Assembly: GCF_010468565.1 (NCBI RefSeq)
Contig: NZ_WUEG01000004.1
Location: 1-64,000, forward strand
From: Allomuricauda sp. TY007
Lineage (GTDB): Bacteria > Bacteroidota > Bacteroidia > Flavobacteriales > Flavobacteriaceae
Direction of reading: 5' to 3'
Length of the DNA: 64,000 nucleotides
The position numbers and the translations under genes were made by a program. Below the pieces are notes generated by a model that was not told the origin of the DNA, searched no databases, and saw only the letters and a program-made list of their open reading frames with translations. Positions 26,565 to 35,154 of this stretch are shown piece after piece. The stretch's first letter is position 1. Each line of letters starts with the position of its first letter.

Positions 26565-26596
26565 TTTGGATGCAGGTATCAAAACATCTACATTTG
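26565..26596 (+). promoter_or_regulatory. Complete promoter, TTTG (-33) and TACATTTG (-7)
   Basis: TTTG at 26565-26568 and TACATTTG at 26589-26596 are 20 bp apart, matching the Bacteroides/Flavobacterium promoter model (TTTG, 19-21 bp, TAnnTTTG). It is the best-formed promoter I found. It puts the transcript start near 26602, after the longest in-frame ATG of the DUF1573 gene (26570), which it rules out. Confidence 0.75.
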
Positions 26597-26617
26597 AAGT
26601 TCACCCAAAAACCAAAA

Positions 26618-27004
26618 ATGATGAAAAAAACTGTACTCATGCTGTTTGTAGGGCTTTTATCCTTAGGGGTTTACGCTCAGGAGACTGCTAAAATCGAATT
26701 TAAAAGCGAGACCATTGATTACGGAGAAATCGAAAGAGGTAGCGATGGTGTTCGTGTTTTTGAATTTACCAACACTGGTGATGCCCCTTTGGTAATCAGC
26801 AACGTTAGATCTAGCTGTGGATGTACTATCCCAAAAAAGCCAGAAGAACCTATTATGCCCGGGAAAACTGGTAAAATAGAAGTGAAATATGACACCAATA
26901 GAGTTGGCCCCATTAGAAAGGCCATTACTGTTACATCGAATGCAGATACTCCTACGAAAGTTCTTAAGATAAAAGGAACTGTAAAAAATCCTGGAGCGAA
27001 GTAA
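26618..27004 (+). CDS. DUF1573 domain secreted protein
   Basis: This 128-aa exported protein has a signal peptide (MMKKTVLMLFVGLLSLGVYAQ) and one DUF1573 domain: FKSETIDYGEIERGSDGVR, EFTNTGDAPLVISNVRSSCGC and GTVKNPG at the end. The domain is an immunoglobulin-like fold, abundant in Bacteroidota, with no proven function; the SSCGC cysteine pair is conserved. I chose 26618 because a complete promoter overlaps the longer ORF start. ATG 26621 is equally possible. A bidirectional terminator follows. Confidence 0.9.
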   Translation: MMKKTVLMLFVGLLSLGVYAQETAKIEFKSETIDYGEIERGSDGVRVFEFTNTGDAPLVISNVRSSCGCTIPKKPEEPIMPGKTGKIEVKYDTNRVGPIRKAITVTSNADTPTKVLKIKGTVKNPGAK

Positions 27005-27025
27005 GCGAAAAAGAAGTGTATAATT

Positions 27026-27066
27026 AAAAGCCCAAAAACCTAACGGTTTTTGGGCTTTTGTTTTTT
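27026..27066. terminator. Bidirectional intrinsic terminator
   Basis: AAAAGCCCAAAAACC (27026-27040) and GGTTTTTGGGCTTTT (27045-27059) form a 15-bp perfect stem with a TAAC loop, followed by a T-run. The A-run on the left arm makes it work on the minus strand too, for the aspartyl protease whose stop is at 27067. Confidence 0.85.
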
Positions 27067-28410
27067 TTAGTCGTCGTCAAACATCTTTTTTAACACAAAG
27101 GTGAACAACAGGTCTCGGTTGTATCGTTCAATCAATACTTTTATCCGCTTCCCTTCTCTTTCGTTGATCATTTTAAGGATTTCCTGAAGCTTGTACTTAT
27201 GGACTCTTTTTCCATTTACCGCTAAAATTACATCCCCTTCACGTAATCCTGCCTCTGCAGCAGGGCTTCCCGCACGAATACCTGATACTACTATTTCGGG
27301 AACAAGACTTAAACGGGTCTTGTTTTCCAATAAAATTTGGACATTCCCAAAAGTATCCGCATCATCTTCTTTCACAATTCCATTCACATCGGCAATACTT
27401 TCTGCGATATAACGCAAACCGTTGTGCTGCAAGTCTATTCCTGCTAAATTATATTGGAAGGGGTCTTTGAAGTTTCCATTTTTCCTTAAAGTAACCAAGC
27501 CTCGGGCATAATCGAAAACGATATTGAAACGCTTGAGGACTTCACCCCCCAAACTGCCATTACGATCGCCCATACTTTCCAACCCCTGAAAAGACTCAAG
27601 GTACGGAAATGCTACTTTGGCTTCTTCAAGTTCAAAATCGCCTATCCGAACCCCATTGATCTTGCTTCGTTTTCCGAAAATATCACCGCTTAAGCCCCTA
27701 CCCAAATGGTCCTCATAATTCTTCTCTGGTATTTCCAAGCCTTTTTCGGGTGCCGGAAACAGCCACAAGGCATCACTACTTCCGGTATCTACCAATAATT
27801 TAACCGGTACATTTGCGGTATCCTTCATTAGCACTGTGCCTTCCACATAAGCTTTTCTTTTTTCTACGGTAAGCGGTAGGGTCTGAGTTTTTCTTCTATC
27901 CTTATATTGGTACAATTCTGGATTGTGCAGTTTTATCTTTTTGGAATTATATTTCACTTCAACAATAAAGTCCCTGAACAAATCGTACCCCATGATCCCA
28001 TGCACGGGAATACCGAGGGTGGTAGAAAAATTGATTCCCCTGTCCAAAACCACATAAAGGTCTTGGGAGTAATTTCTAGCCTCACCAAGTTTAAACGCAT
28101 TGTTTTTGGAACTTAGGGCCTTCATCGGTTCTCCTCCACCAAGACCACGAATGGTGACTTCGGAAACATTGTTTATCGGTATGGAATCTGACTCGGAAAG
28201 ATTAAAAAGTATGGGCTTACTCACCCCAGAATCCAAAATAAAGGTGAGCTCTGTACCGTTTACCTCTACTGGAATTATAATAAGGTTGTTGATGAGCTCA
28301 AACTTTATCTTTTGAAATTTTTCACCTTCGGGCAATCGATATCCTTGCGCCCAAATAAACAAGGGCACAAATAAAAGAAGTGTAAAAAAGATAGCTTTCT
28401 TCCTCAACAT
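27067..28410 (-). CDS. Periplasmic retropepsin-like aspartyl protease with PDZ domain
   Basis: This 447-aa protein has a signal peptide ending LFIWAQ (about 1-22), two aspartyl protease half-domains, and a C-terminal PDZ domain. The first catalytic motif is FILDSGVSKPIL (about 61-72, DSG where DTG is usual), the second is LLVDTGSSDALWL (about 205-217). The PDZ domain spans about 360-430 (SGIRAGSPAAEAGLREGDVI). It resembles the TRI/retropepsin-PDZ proteins of Bacteroidota. I used ATG 28410; the TTG 12 bp upstream is less likely. It is divergent from the aminotransferase gene. Confidence 0.85.
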   Translation of the reverse strand: MLRKKAIFFTLLLFVPLFIWAQGYRLPEGEKFQKIKFELINNLIIIPVEVNGTELTFILDSGVSKPILFNLSESDSIPINNVSEVTIRGLGGGEPMKALSSKNNAFKLGEARNYSQDLYVVLDRGINFSTTLGIPVHGIMGYDLFRDFIVEVKYNSKKIKLHNPELYQYKDRRKTQTLPLTVEKRKAYVEGTVLMKDTANVPVKLLVDTGSSDALWLFPAPEKGLEIPEKNYEDHLGRGLSGDIFGKRSKINGVRIGDFELEEAKVAFPYLESFQGLESMGDRNGSLGGEVLKRFNIVFDYARGLVTLRKNGNFKDPFQYNLAGIDLQHNGLRYIAESIADVNGIVKEDDADTFGNVQILLENKTRLSLVPEIVVSGIRAGSPAAEAGLREGDVILAVNGKRVHKYKLQEILKMINEREGKRIKVLIERYNRDLLFTFVLKKMFDDD

Positions 28411-28534
28411 GCTTAATTTCAACTAGTCATACTTATTAAATATACATATTTGCCTTCAAACCTCATCTTAATTTAACATTTCAATAAGCAAGTAATTATT
28501 CCTTAAAGTTGTTGTTTTCGATAGTTGGTTTTCT

Positions 28535-28542
28535 CATTTTTG
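28535..28542 (+). promoter_or_regulatory. Near-consensus -7 element (CATTTTTG)
   Basis: CATTTTTG differs from TAnnTTTG by one base and lies 15 bp before the aminotransferase ATG. The 13-bp context ATTTTTGCGAAAA is repeated exactly in front of the O-methyltransferase gene at 48938-48950. Confidence 0.4.
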
Positions 28543-28557
28543 CGAAAACTTTAGCAC

Positions 28558-29751
28558 ATGCCTAGTATCTCGAAGAAAGGGACACAAATGCCCGCATCGC
28601 CCATCCGTAAATTGGTACCCTACGCAGAGGCCGCCAAAAAACGGGGAACCCAGGTAATACACCTTAATATTGGACAGCCCGACATCAAAACACCAAAGGT
28701 GGCTTTGGATGCCGTACGAAACCATACTATTGAGGTACTTGAATACAGCATGACACAGGGTTCCGAAGAATACCGTCAAAAAATTGCCGCTTATTATGCA
28801 AAACGGGACATTTTTGTTGATGCCGAAGATATTATTGTAACCACAGGTGGGTCGGAAGCATTATCGTTTACCATGGGATCCATTATGGATAACGATGACG
28901 AAATCATTATTCCCGAACCATTTTATGCCAATTATAACGGTTTTGCCACCGCTGCAGGGGTTAAAGTAAAACCTATTGCTTCATCCATCGAAAATAATTT
29001 TGCCCTCCCCCCCATTTCCAAGTTTGAAGAGCTCATCACCCCAAAAACAAAGGCCATCCTAATCTGCAACCCTGGGAATCCTACTGGATATCTTTATAGC
29101 AAAGAAGAAATCCATCAATTGGCGGAATTAGTAAAAAAACACAACCTTTTCTTGGTGGCGGACGAAGTTTATCGAGAATTTACCTATGACGGAAGGGAAC
29201 ATTACTCCATTCTTCAGGTTGCTGGGCTGGAAGAATACGCCATTGTGGTAGACTCCGTTTCCAAGCGTTACAGTATGTGCGGGGCACGGATCGGTTGTTT
29301 GATATCCAAAAACACCGAAGTAATAGCAACTGCAATGAAATTTGCCCAAGCAAGACTTTCTCCACCAACTTTTGCCCAAATTGCAAGTGAAGCGGCATTG
29401 GAAACCCCACAAGAATATTTTGATGATGTAATCGAGGAATATGTTTCGAGAAGAAATCTGTTGATTACCGAACTCAACAAGTTGGAAGGTGTAAAAGTGG
29501 CCACTCCGCAAGGTGCTTTTTACTGTGTGGCAGAACTTCCTATTGATGATGCCGATCACTTTGCTCAATGGTTGTTGGAAAGTTTTGAAGTTGATGGAAA
29601 AACCGTGATGGTGGCTCCCGCAGCAGGCTTTTATGCCACACCAGGTTTGGGAAAAAATCAGATTAGAATTGCCTATGTGCTCGAAAAAGAGCAACTTGTA
29701 AGGGCTGTCCAAATTTTGGGCAAAGCCTTAACAGAGTACAACAACCAGTGA
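28558..29751 (+). CDS. PLP-dependent aminotransferase (class I, aspartate-type)
   Basis: This 397-aa cytoplasmic aminotransferase has VIHLNIGQPDI (about 37-47), ICNPGNPTGYLYS (about 170-182), VADEVYREF, and the PLP lysine at about 236 in DSVSKRYSMCGAR. These fit class I aminotransferases of the aspartate/aromatic group. Substrate cannot be fixed. The next gene, murB, starts with GTG overlapping its TGA by 4 bp, so the two form an operon. The neighbourhood does not reveal a pathway. Confidence 0.9.
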   Translation: MPSISKKGTQMPASPIRKLVPYAEAAKKRGTQVIHLNIGQPDIKTPKVALDAVRNHTIEVLEYSMTQGSEEYRQKIAAYYAKRDIFVDAEDIIVTTGGSEALSFTMGSIMDNDDEIIIPEPFYANYNGFATAAGVKVKPIASSIENNFALPPISKFEELITPKTKAILICNPGNPTGYLYSKEEIHQLAELVKKHNLFLVADEVYREFTYDGREHYSILQVAGLEEYAIVVDSVSKRYSMCGARIGCLISKNTEVIATAMKFAQARLSPPTFAQIASEAALETPQEYFDDVIEEYVSRRNLLITELNKLEGVKVATPQGAFYCVAELPIDDADHFAQWLLESFEVDGKTVMVAPAAGFYATPGLGKNQIRIAYVLEKEQLVRAVQILGKALTEYNNQ

Positions 29752-30764
29752 ACATACAGGAAAACATATCCTTAAAAAACTACAATACCTTTGGTATTGA
29801 TGTAAAAGCACGGTTTTTTGTTGAAATTACCGGACTGATCCAACTTCAAAAAGCACTTGAACTTAAGGCCTACCCCAAAAAGTTTATAATCAGCGGAGGG
29901 AGCAACATGTTGCTCACCAAGGACATTGATGCACTGGTAATGCATATTAACCTCAAGGGCATTACCGTTGTCGAGGAAGACGAAAACAGTGTGGAGGTGA
30001 AGGTAATGGCCGGTGAAAATTGGCATGAATTGGTGATGTGGAGCCTGGAACAGGGTTATGGTGGACTCGAAAACCTTTCGTTAATCCCAGGGAACGTGGG
30101 TACTGCGCCCATCCAAAACATTGGCGCCTATGGTGTGGAACTCAAAGATGTTTTTGTGAGCTGTGCCGCCATGGATGTAAAAACCGGGGAACTGGAAGGT
30201 TTTGACAAGGAAGCATGTGAGTTTGGTTACCGGGATTCCATCTTTAAAAACAAAGCAAAAGATAAATTCATTATTACTTCGGTAGTTTTAAGGCTTACCA
30301 AGAAAGACCATGTGCTACACACGGGGTATGGCTCCATTGAGAACGAACTTAAGAACAAAGGAATTGTGCATCCTACCATACAAAATATTTCCGATGCCGT
30401 GATCGCCATTCGAAAGAGCAAACTGCCCGACCCCAAGGAAATTGGAAACAGTGGTAGTTTTTTTAAGAATCCCATTATTTCCAAAAAAGCATTTGATAAA
30501 TTCATCAAAAAAAATCCCAATGCGCCTTTTTATGAGATGGACGAGAATCAATATAAAATTCCAGCCGGTTGGCTCATTGAGCAATGCGGTTTTAAGGGAA
30601 AACGGTTTGGTGATGCAGGCGTGCACGAAAAGCAGGCCCTTGTGTTGGTTAACCACGGAAGTGCCACTGGCAAAGAGATTCTTGACCTAAGCAAAAAAAT
30701 TCAGGACGAAGTGCAAAAAATTTTCAAGATAAAGATTCAACCTGAAGTGAATATAATTAAATAA
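29748..30764 (+). CDS. murB: UDP-N-acetylenolpyruvoylglucosamine reductase
   Basis: MurB reduces UDP-GlcNAc-enolpyruvate to UDP-MurNAc with NADPH and FAD, an early peptidoglycan step. The 338-aa protein has the FAD-binding ISGGSNMLLT (about 47-56), GLENLSLIPGNVGTAPIQNIGAYG (split here as LSLIPG then APIQNIGAYG), GFGYRDSIFK-type EFGYRDSIFK, NSGSFFKNPI with the catalytic Ser, and AGWLIEQCGFKG. It is the longer type I MurB, as in E. coli. The GTG start overlaps the aminotransferase stop (GTGA), a translational coupling site. An imperfect hairpin follows. Confidence 0.96.
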   Translation: MNIQENISLKNYNTFGIDVKARFFVEITGLIQLQKALELKAYPKKFIISGGSNMLLTKDIDALVMHINLKGITVVEEDENSVEVKVMAGENWHELVMWSLEQGYGGLENLSLIPGNVGTAPIQNIGAYGVELKDVFVSCAAMDVKTGELEGFDKEACEFGYRDSIFKNKAKDKFIITSVVLRLTKKDHVLHTGYGSIENELKNKGIVHPTIQNISDAVIAIRKSKLPDPKEIGNSGSFFKNPIISKKAFDKFIKKNPNAPFYEMDENQYKIPAGWLIEQCGFKGKRFGDAGVHEKQALVLVNHGSATGKEILDLSKKIQDEVQKIFKIKIQPEVNIIK

Positions 30765-30794
30765 CCCCCGCATTGAAGTCAATAACGAGGGTTA
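30762..30794 (+). terminator. Two-tier hairpin after murB
   Basis: TAACCCCCG and CGAGGGTTA pair with one mismatch, and ATTGA/TCAAT forms an inner stem with a 2-nt loop. The stem begins in the murB stop codon. No T-run follows on the plus strand, so terminator strength is doubtful. Confidence 0.45.
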
Positions 30795-30891
30795 TACCAA
30801 ACCAAACTAACCAAATTTATGAATGTTGTCAGGGTTATGACACCCTTTATTTCTATTCAAAATGAACAAAGACAAAATGCTTTTTCTGTCT

Positions 30892-30899
30892 TAGCTTTG
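30892..30899 (+). promoter_or_regulatory. -7 promoter element (TAGCTTTG) for sigma/anti-sigma
   Basis: TAGCTTTG matches TAnnTTTG, 68 bp before the ECF sigma factor ATG. It looks like a housekeeping sigma site. I found no second motif that would suggest autoregulation. The rest of the 203-bp gap from murB is AT-rich and holds nothing else recognised. Confidence 0.5.
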
Positions 30900-30967
30900 T
30901 TTTATATACGAGATAAATCCTATTTTAGATTTTGGTCCCTTAAAAAATTTTACCAAAAGCATCATTA

Positions 30968-31534
30968 ATGAGCACATTGATCGAGAGACATATTGTTTCA
31001 CTCCTTGCGGAAAAAGACGATAAGGCTATTTCCCTACTCTACGAAAATTATGGTGATACACTTTTCGGTGTTGCTTTTAAAGTGGTAAAAGATGAAGATT
31101 TGGCCCAAGATGTGCTCCAGGAAAGTTTTATCAAAATCTGGAAAAAAGCTGATAGTTACGATGCCTCAAAAGCCAAGCTTTTTACCTGGCTATTTCGAAT
31201 TGTGCGAAATACAGCCATAGATAAATTGCGTAGCGTCAATAATAAATCGGATAAAGAAATCCAAATCGACGTTTCAGACGTATATAATGTTGGAGTGAAG
31301 GCTATTAACCCGGAACATCTGGACATCCAAGAAAACTTGGACAAGATTGAAGATAAGTATAGGATAGTTCTTGAAGCCCTGTTTTTTGAGGGAATGACGC
31401 AGCAGGAGGCAAGTGATGAATTGGATATTCCCTTGGGAACCATAAAGTCCCGATTAAAAATCGGGCTTAGGGAACTTGGAAAAATTTACGGCACAACCAT
31501 GTCTTTGCTTCTTTTATTAAATCTATTATCATGA
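30968..31534 (+). CDS. ECF-type RNA polymerase sigma factor
   Basis: This 188-aa sigma-70 family protein has region 2 with GVAFKVVKDEDLAQDVLQESFIKIWKK (about 36-62, split by the core-binding helix) and region 4 with a helix-turn-helix ALFFEGMTQQEASDELDIPLGTIKSRLKIG-type segment (about 137-166). It would direct RNA polymerase to a set of stress or envelope genes. The anti-sigma factor gene overlaps its stop (ATGA, 4 bp), so the two are coexpressed and the anti-sigma is the likely partner. Confidence 0.93.
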   Translation: MSTLIERHIVSLLAEKDDKAISLLYENYGDTLFGVAFKVVKDEDLAQDVLQESFIKIWKKADSYDASKAKLFTWLFRIVRNTAIDKLRSVNNKSDKEIQIDVSDVYNVGVKAINPEHLDIQENLDKIEDKYRIVLEALFFEGMTQQEASDELDIPLGTIKSRLKIGLRELGKIYGTTMSLLLLLNLLS

Positions 31535-32289
31535 AGGAGAAAATTAAAATATTTTTAGAATCCGATATCTTGGAAAAATACCTTTTGGGAGATACCACCA
31601 AAGAAGAATCCCAAAAGGCCGAAAGATATATCGCCATGTATCCCGAAGTAAGGGAAACCTACGATATGCTCCAAAAAAACTTGGAGACCTTTGCCAATAT
31701 GTATGCCAAAAAGACCCCGGAAGGTCTTAAAGAAATCATACTTGCCAGCGCCAAAAAAGAAACAATGGTCAGCAAAAGGTTCATGCGATACGCCGTTGCT
31801 GCAAGCATTGCCATAATGATTTTTGCTGGTTCCTCCCTTTTCTTCTGGAACGAGAACCAAACGCTTCAAGAAAAAAACACCATGGTCACCAACCAAATCA
31901 AGTATTTGGAAAACAATATGAAAGATCAGTTGGCAGATATGAGAAACCAATTTATTGTGCTGAACAATCCATCTACCAAAAAATATCAAGTAAAAGGAGA
32001 GCGTGAGGCCAAAGAGCTCAAGGCCATTGCTTACATTAACCCCGTTAAAAAGCTTTCGTACATCAATGTGAGCAATGTCCCGGAACTTCCAGAGGACAAA
32101 TGCTTCCAAATGTGGGCCGAAGTCAACGGCGAATTGGTAAACTTGGGCGTAATCAAGAATTTTGACGAAAAAGACAAACTTCTTGCACTTCCCTATGCCG
32201 ATAATGCGGTAGGTTACATCACCATTGAACCAAAAGGAGGCAACAACACCCCATCGGTAGACAATATCGTGGCCAACATCAAATATTAA
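31531..32289 (+). CDS. Anti-sigma factor with RskA-like C-terminus
   Basis: This 252-aa inner-membrane protein has a cytoplasmic N-terminus (1-83), a transmembrane helix (about 84-105), a short coiled coil (about 112-140) and a periplasmic RskA-type domain with CFQMWAEVNGELVNLGVI (about 191-208). The N-terminal anti-sigma domain contains LEKYLLGDTTKEESQ but no HxxxCxxC zinc motif, so it is a zinc-free type. It would hold the overlapping ECF sigma factor inactive until cleaved or released. The gene start overlaps the sigma stop by 4 bp. Confidence 0.88.
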   Translation: MKEKIKIFLESDILEKYLLGDTTKEESQKAERYIAMYPEVRETYDMLQKNLETFANMYAKKTPEGLKEIILASAKKETMVSKRFMRYAVAASIAIMIFAGSSLFFWNENQTLQEKNTMVTNQIKYLENNMKDQLADMRNQFIVLNNPSTKKYQVKGEREAKELKAIAYINPVKKLSYINVSNVPELPEDKCFQMWAEVNGELVNLGVIKNFDEKDKLLALPYADNAVGYITIEPKGGNNTPSVDNIVANIKY

Positions 32290-32341
32290 GGTTCAACTGT
32301 AAAGAAACCTTAAACCTTCCGCCCTTTAGCAAGGTATTTTG

Positions 32342-32349
32342 TACCTTTG
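32342..32349 (+). promoter_or_regulatory. -7 promoter element (TACCTTTG)
   Basis: TACCTTTG matches TAnnTTTG and ends in the TTG at 32347 that could be misread as a start codon. It lies 15 bp before the ATG of the small Cys-rich membrane protein. Confidence 0.6.
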
Positions 32350-32364
32350 TACAAAAGTCAAAAC

Positions 32365-32574
32365 ATGAAGTTAGCATTAGTTACCATCGGATTATTGGCC
32401 CTTGCCTTTGCAGGAATCGCCATCAAAATCTGGGGGAAAAAGAACGGTGAATTTGCTGGAACATGCGCCAGCCAAAGCCCTTTTTTGAACAAGGACGGAG
32501 AAGCATGCGGATTTTGTGGCAAACTCCCAGAGGAGCAAGATTGTAAAAGAGATACTGTTACCAACACCCAATAA
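32365..32574 (+). CDS. Small single-helix membrane protein with six cysteines' worth of metal-site-like pattern
   Basis: This 69-aa protein has an N-terminal transmembrane helix (about 2-21), then a periplasmic tail GTCASQSPFLNKDG, EACGFCGKLP, and a final DCKRD. The cysteines are C (tail start), CGFC, and DC, a pattern suggesting disulfides or a metal site. I do not recognise a named family, but it resembles small conserved proteins of Flavobacteria. I chose ATG 32365 because the earlier TTG is in a promoter motif. It lies between two ECF sigma genes with its own promoter. Confidence 0.75.
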   Translation: MKLALVTIGLLALAFAGIAIKIWGKKNGEFAGTCASQSPFLNKDGEACGFCGKLPEEQDCKRDTVTNTQ

Positions 32575-32603
32575 TTCTTAATTTTTAGGCAAGATTCATT
32601 TTT

Positions 32604-33164
32604 TTGGAAAAAACCGACGATTCCATCGAGGAGATTATACAAAAGGCAAAAGAAGGAAATCAAATTGCCTTTAGTACACTCTTGGACACTTTTTGGAACG
32701 ATGTTTACGGTTTTCAGATACTTCGCACCAAAAATGAAAATGACGCAGAGGACATTACCATCCGAACTTTTTCAAAGGCCTTTGATAAAATCGACACCTA
32801 CGATAAAACATATGAGTTTAAGACGTGGCTCATCACCATTTCCAAAAACCTTCATGTGGACCTCCTCCGAAAACGCAAGCGGAGCCTCATGAACGAAATG
32901 GATTCCCGGGGGGACGAGGTTAAAAAAGTATTGGACGAAACCCCCACGGTCGAGGACCGTTTGATCACGGAGCAAAACCTTGCCCATCTCTTACAGGACA
33001 TCAAAAAATTAAAACCACATTACCAAAAGGTCATCAACCTACGCTATTTTCAGGAAATGAGCTATGCCGATATTGCCAAAGAACTCAACGAACCCGTGAA
33101 CAATGTGAAGGTAAAATTGCTCCGGGCCAAAAAACTTTTGGCAGAGATCATCAAAAAAAAGTGA
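32604..33164 (+). CDS. Second ECF-type RNA polymerase sigma factor
   Basis: This 186-aa protein has sigma region 2 with ENDAEDITIRTFSKAFDKIDTY (split as ENDAEDITIRTF then SKAFDKIDTY, about 41-62) and region 4 YFQEMSYADIAKELNEPVNNVKVKL (about 148-172, HTH). The start is TTG at 32604, since no ATG lies in frame before region 2. No anti-sigma gene is adjacent: upstream is the small Cys-rich protein (29 bp) and downstream is lipA with its own promoter. It may be controlled by a distant or unconventional partner. Confidence 0.9.
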   Translation: MEKTDDSIEEIIQKAKEGNQIAFSTLLDTFWNDVYGFQILRTKNENDAEDITIRTFSKAFDKIDTYDKTYEFKTWLITISKNLHVDLLRKRKRSLMNEMDSRGDEVKKVLDETPTVEDRLITEQNLAHLLQDIKKLKPHYQKVINLRYFQEMSYADIAKELNEPVNNVKVKLLRAKKLLAEIIKKK

Positions 33165-33200
33165 CCTGCTCCAGGGCACAAAGTTTCCTTCCCAGTTTCG

Positions 33201-33208
33201 TATCTTTG
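33201..33208 (+). promoter_or_regulatory. -7 promoter element (TATCTTTG) for lipA
   Basis: TATCTTTG matches TAnnTTTG, 19 bp before the lipA ATG. It gives a predicted leader of only about 12-15 nt. Confidence 0.6.
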
Positions 33209-33227
33209 TACATCAAATTTATTATGT

Positions 33228-34103
33228 ATGAGCACAAGCGTTGCAGAAAACGTTCTTCCACCCAAAGGAAAACCTAAATGGCTAAGGGTTAAGCTCCCTA
33301 CGGGCAAAAAATACACCCAGCTCAGAGGACTTGTAGATAAATACGACCTACATACCATTTGTACCTCCGGAAGCTGCCCGAACATGGGTGAGTGCTGGGG
33401 AGAGGGCACCGCAACATTTATGATCTTGGGCAACATTTGTACCCGCTCCTGTGGATTTTGCGGCGTAAAAACCGGCCGACCGGAAACAGTGGACTGGGCA
33501 GAGCCGGAAAAAGTGGCTCGTTCCATAAAAATAATGAACATTAAGCATGCTGTGCTCACTTCTGTGGACCGCGATGACCTTAAGGACATGGGGTCCATTA
33601 TTTGGGCAGAGACCGTTAAAGCCGTTAGACGGATGAACCCAGAAACCACCATGGAAACCCTTATCCCTGATTTCCAAGGAATATCCAACCATTTGGACAG
33701 GATAATCGAGGTAGCCCCGGAAGTGATTTCCCATAACATGGAAACCGTAAAAAGGCTGACAAGAGAAGTCAGGATTCAGGCTAAATATGATAGAAGCCTC
33801 GAAGTACTGGACTATTTAAAGAAGAACGGAGCAAAAAGAACCAAATCCGGCATTATGCTCGGTCTTGGCGAAGAGGAAAGCGAAGTTATCGCCACTATGG
33901 AAGACCTTAGAAAGGCAAACGTTGATGTGGTTACTATTGGTCAGTACCTTCAACCCTCAAAAAAACACCTGCCCGTAAAGCAATTCATTTTGCCCGAACA
34001 GTTTAAAAAATATGAGGAAATAGGGTTGGAAATGGGCTTTAGGCATGTAGAAAGCGGAGCCTTGGTCCGTTCATCATACAAAGCACACAAACACATACAC
34101 TAG
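33228..34103 (+). CDS. lipA: Lipoyl synthase
   Basis: This radical SAM enzyme inserts two sulfurs into octanoyl groups of lipoyl domains. The 291-aa protein has the auxiliary cluster cysteines Cys45, Cys50 and Cys56 ([13 protein letters not shown]), the SAM cluster motif CTRSCGFC (Cys71, Cys75, Cys78), and the terminal RSSYKA serine that ligates the auxiliary cluster. All are present. It is followed by gap at 17 bp. Confidence 0.97.
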   Translation: MSTSVAENVLPPKGKPKWLRVKLPTGKKYTQLRGLVDKYDLHTICTSGSCPNMGECWGEGTATFMILGNICTRSCGFCGVKTGRPETVDWAEPEKVARSIKIMNIKHAVLTSVDRDDLKDMGSIIWAETVKAVRRMNPETTMETLIPDFQGISNHLDRIIEVAPEVISHNMETVKRLTREVRIQAKYDRSLEVLDYLKKNGAKRTKSGIMLGLGEEESEVIATMEDLRKANVDVVTIGQYLQPSKKHLPVKQFILPEQFKKYEEIGLEMGFRHVESGALVRSSYKAHKHIH

Positions 34104-34120
34104 CTCCCTTCCCCATTATC

Positions 34121-35131
34121 ATGAAAAACATCTCCATTGGCATTAATGGTTTTGGCCGTATCGGTAGAACCCTTTTTAGGCTTTTACTTAACCATCCCAA
34201 CATCAAAGTAGTGGCCATAAACGATTTGGCCAATGCAGAAACCTTGGCCCATCTATTAAAATATGACAGCATTCATGGGGTATTGAATACCGAAGTATCG
34301 CACAAAGACAATCTGATTCTTATTGATGACAGGGAAATACCCGTTCTCAATCACAATCATCCCAAGGAAATAGACTGGAAATCTCATAAGGTCGATATTG
34401 TCGTAGAATCCACTGGAAAGTTTAAAACAAAGGAAGAATTGGAATTCCATATAAAAAATGGGGCCAAAAAAGTCATTCTTTCCGTTCCCCCGTTGGATGA
34501 ATCCATTAAAATGGTGGTTTTAGGGGTTAATGAGAATATCATCAACAACGATGATCAAATAATTTCCAATGCCTCCTGCACCACCAACAATGCCGCCCCA
34601 ATGATCAAGGTGATCAATGAATTGTGCGGTATAGAACAGGCATACATCACAACTGTCCACTCCTATACATCGGACCAGAGCTTGCACGATGCCCCCCACC
34701 GCGACCTTCGCAGGTCTAGAGCGGCCGGACAATCCATAATTCCCACAACAACAGGGGCCGCAAAAGCATTAACAAGTATTTTTCCTGAATTATCCGATGT
34801 GATAGGCGGATGTGGTATACGCGTTCCCGTTCCCAACGGCTCACTTACGGACATTACATTCAATGTGCTCCAAGAAACTTCTATTGAGGAAATAAATGCT
34901 ACCTTTAGGGAGCAAGCGGAAAGTACCCTAAAAGGCATACTCAATTATACCGAAGACCCTATTGTTTCCATCGACATAAACAATAGTTGTTACTCTTGTA
35001 CGTTTGATTCTTTGATGACCTCTGTGATTGGTAAAATGATAAAAATCATTGGATGGTATGACAACGAAACTGGATATTGCTCCAGAATTATTGATTTAAT
35101 AGATTTGCTCATAAAGAAAAAATACGTTTGA
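34121..35131 (+). CDS. gap: Type I glyceraldehyde-3-phosphate dehydrogenase
   Basis: This enzyme interconverts glyceraldehyde-3-phosphate and 1,3-bisphosphoglycerate. The 336-aa protein starts with the Rossmann motif GINGFGRIGRTLFR (7-20), has the catalytic Cys153 in SNASCTTNN, and HRDLRRSRAAGQSIIPTTTGAAKAL-type segment (HRDLRRSRAA and IIPTTTGAAKAL). The SCTTNNAAP and RRSRAA features are like GapB-type or second-copy enzymes, which favour gluconeogenesis or NADPH, but Asp35 (NDL) also allows NAD. This cofactor call is inference. A -7 promoter for the next gene overlaps its last codons. Confidence 0.95.
   Translation: MKNISIGINGFGRIGRTLFRLLLNHPNIKVVAINDLANAETLAHLLKYDSIHGVLNTEVSHKDNLILIDDREIPVLNHNHPKEIDWKSHKVDIVVESTGKFKTKEELEFHIKNGAKKVILSVPPLDESIKMVVLGVNENIINNDDQIISNASCTTNNAAPMIKVINELCGIEQAYITTVHSYTSDQSLHDAPHRDLRRSRAAGQSIIPTTTGAAKALTSIFPELSDVIGGCGIRVPVPNGSLTDITFNVLQETSIEEINATFREQAESTLKGILNYTEDPIVSIDINNSCYSCTFDSLMTSVIGKMIKIIGWYDNETGYCSRIIDLIDLLIKKKYV
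35123..35130 (+). promoter_or_regulatory. -7 promoter element (TACGTTTG) at the gap/kinase junction
   Basis: TACGTTTG matches TAnnTTTG and ends on the TTG at 35128 that is in frame with the kinase. The element overlaps the end of gap. It suggests the hybrid kinase has its own transcript starting near 35136. Confidence 0.55.
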
Positions 35132-35154
35132 TCTTCAACCTTGTAAACAAAAAG

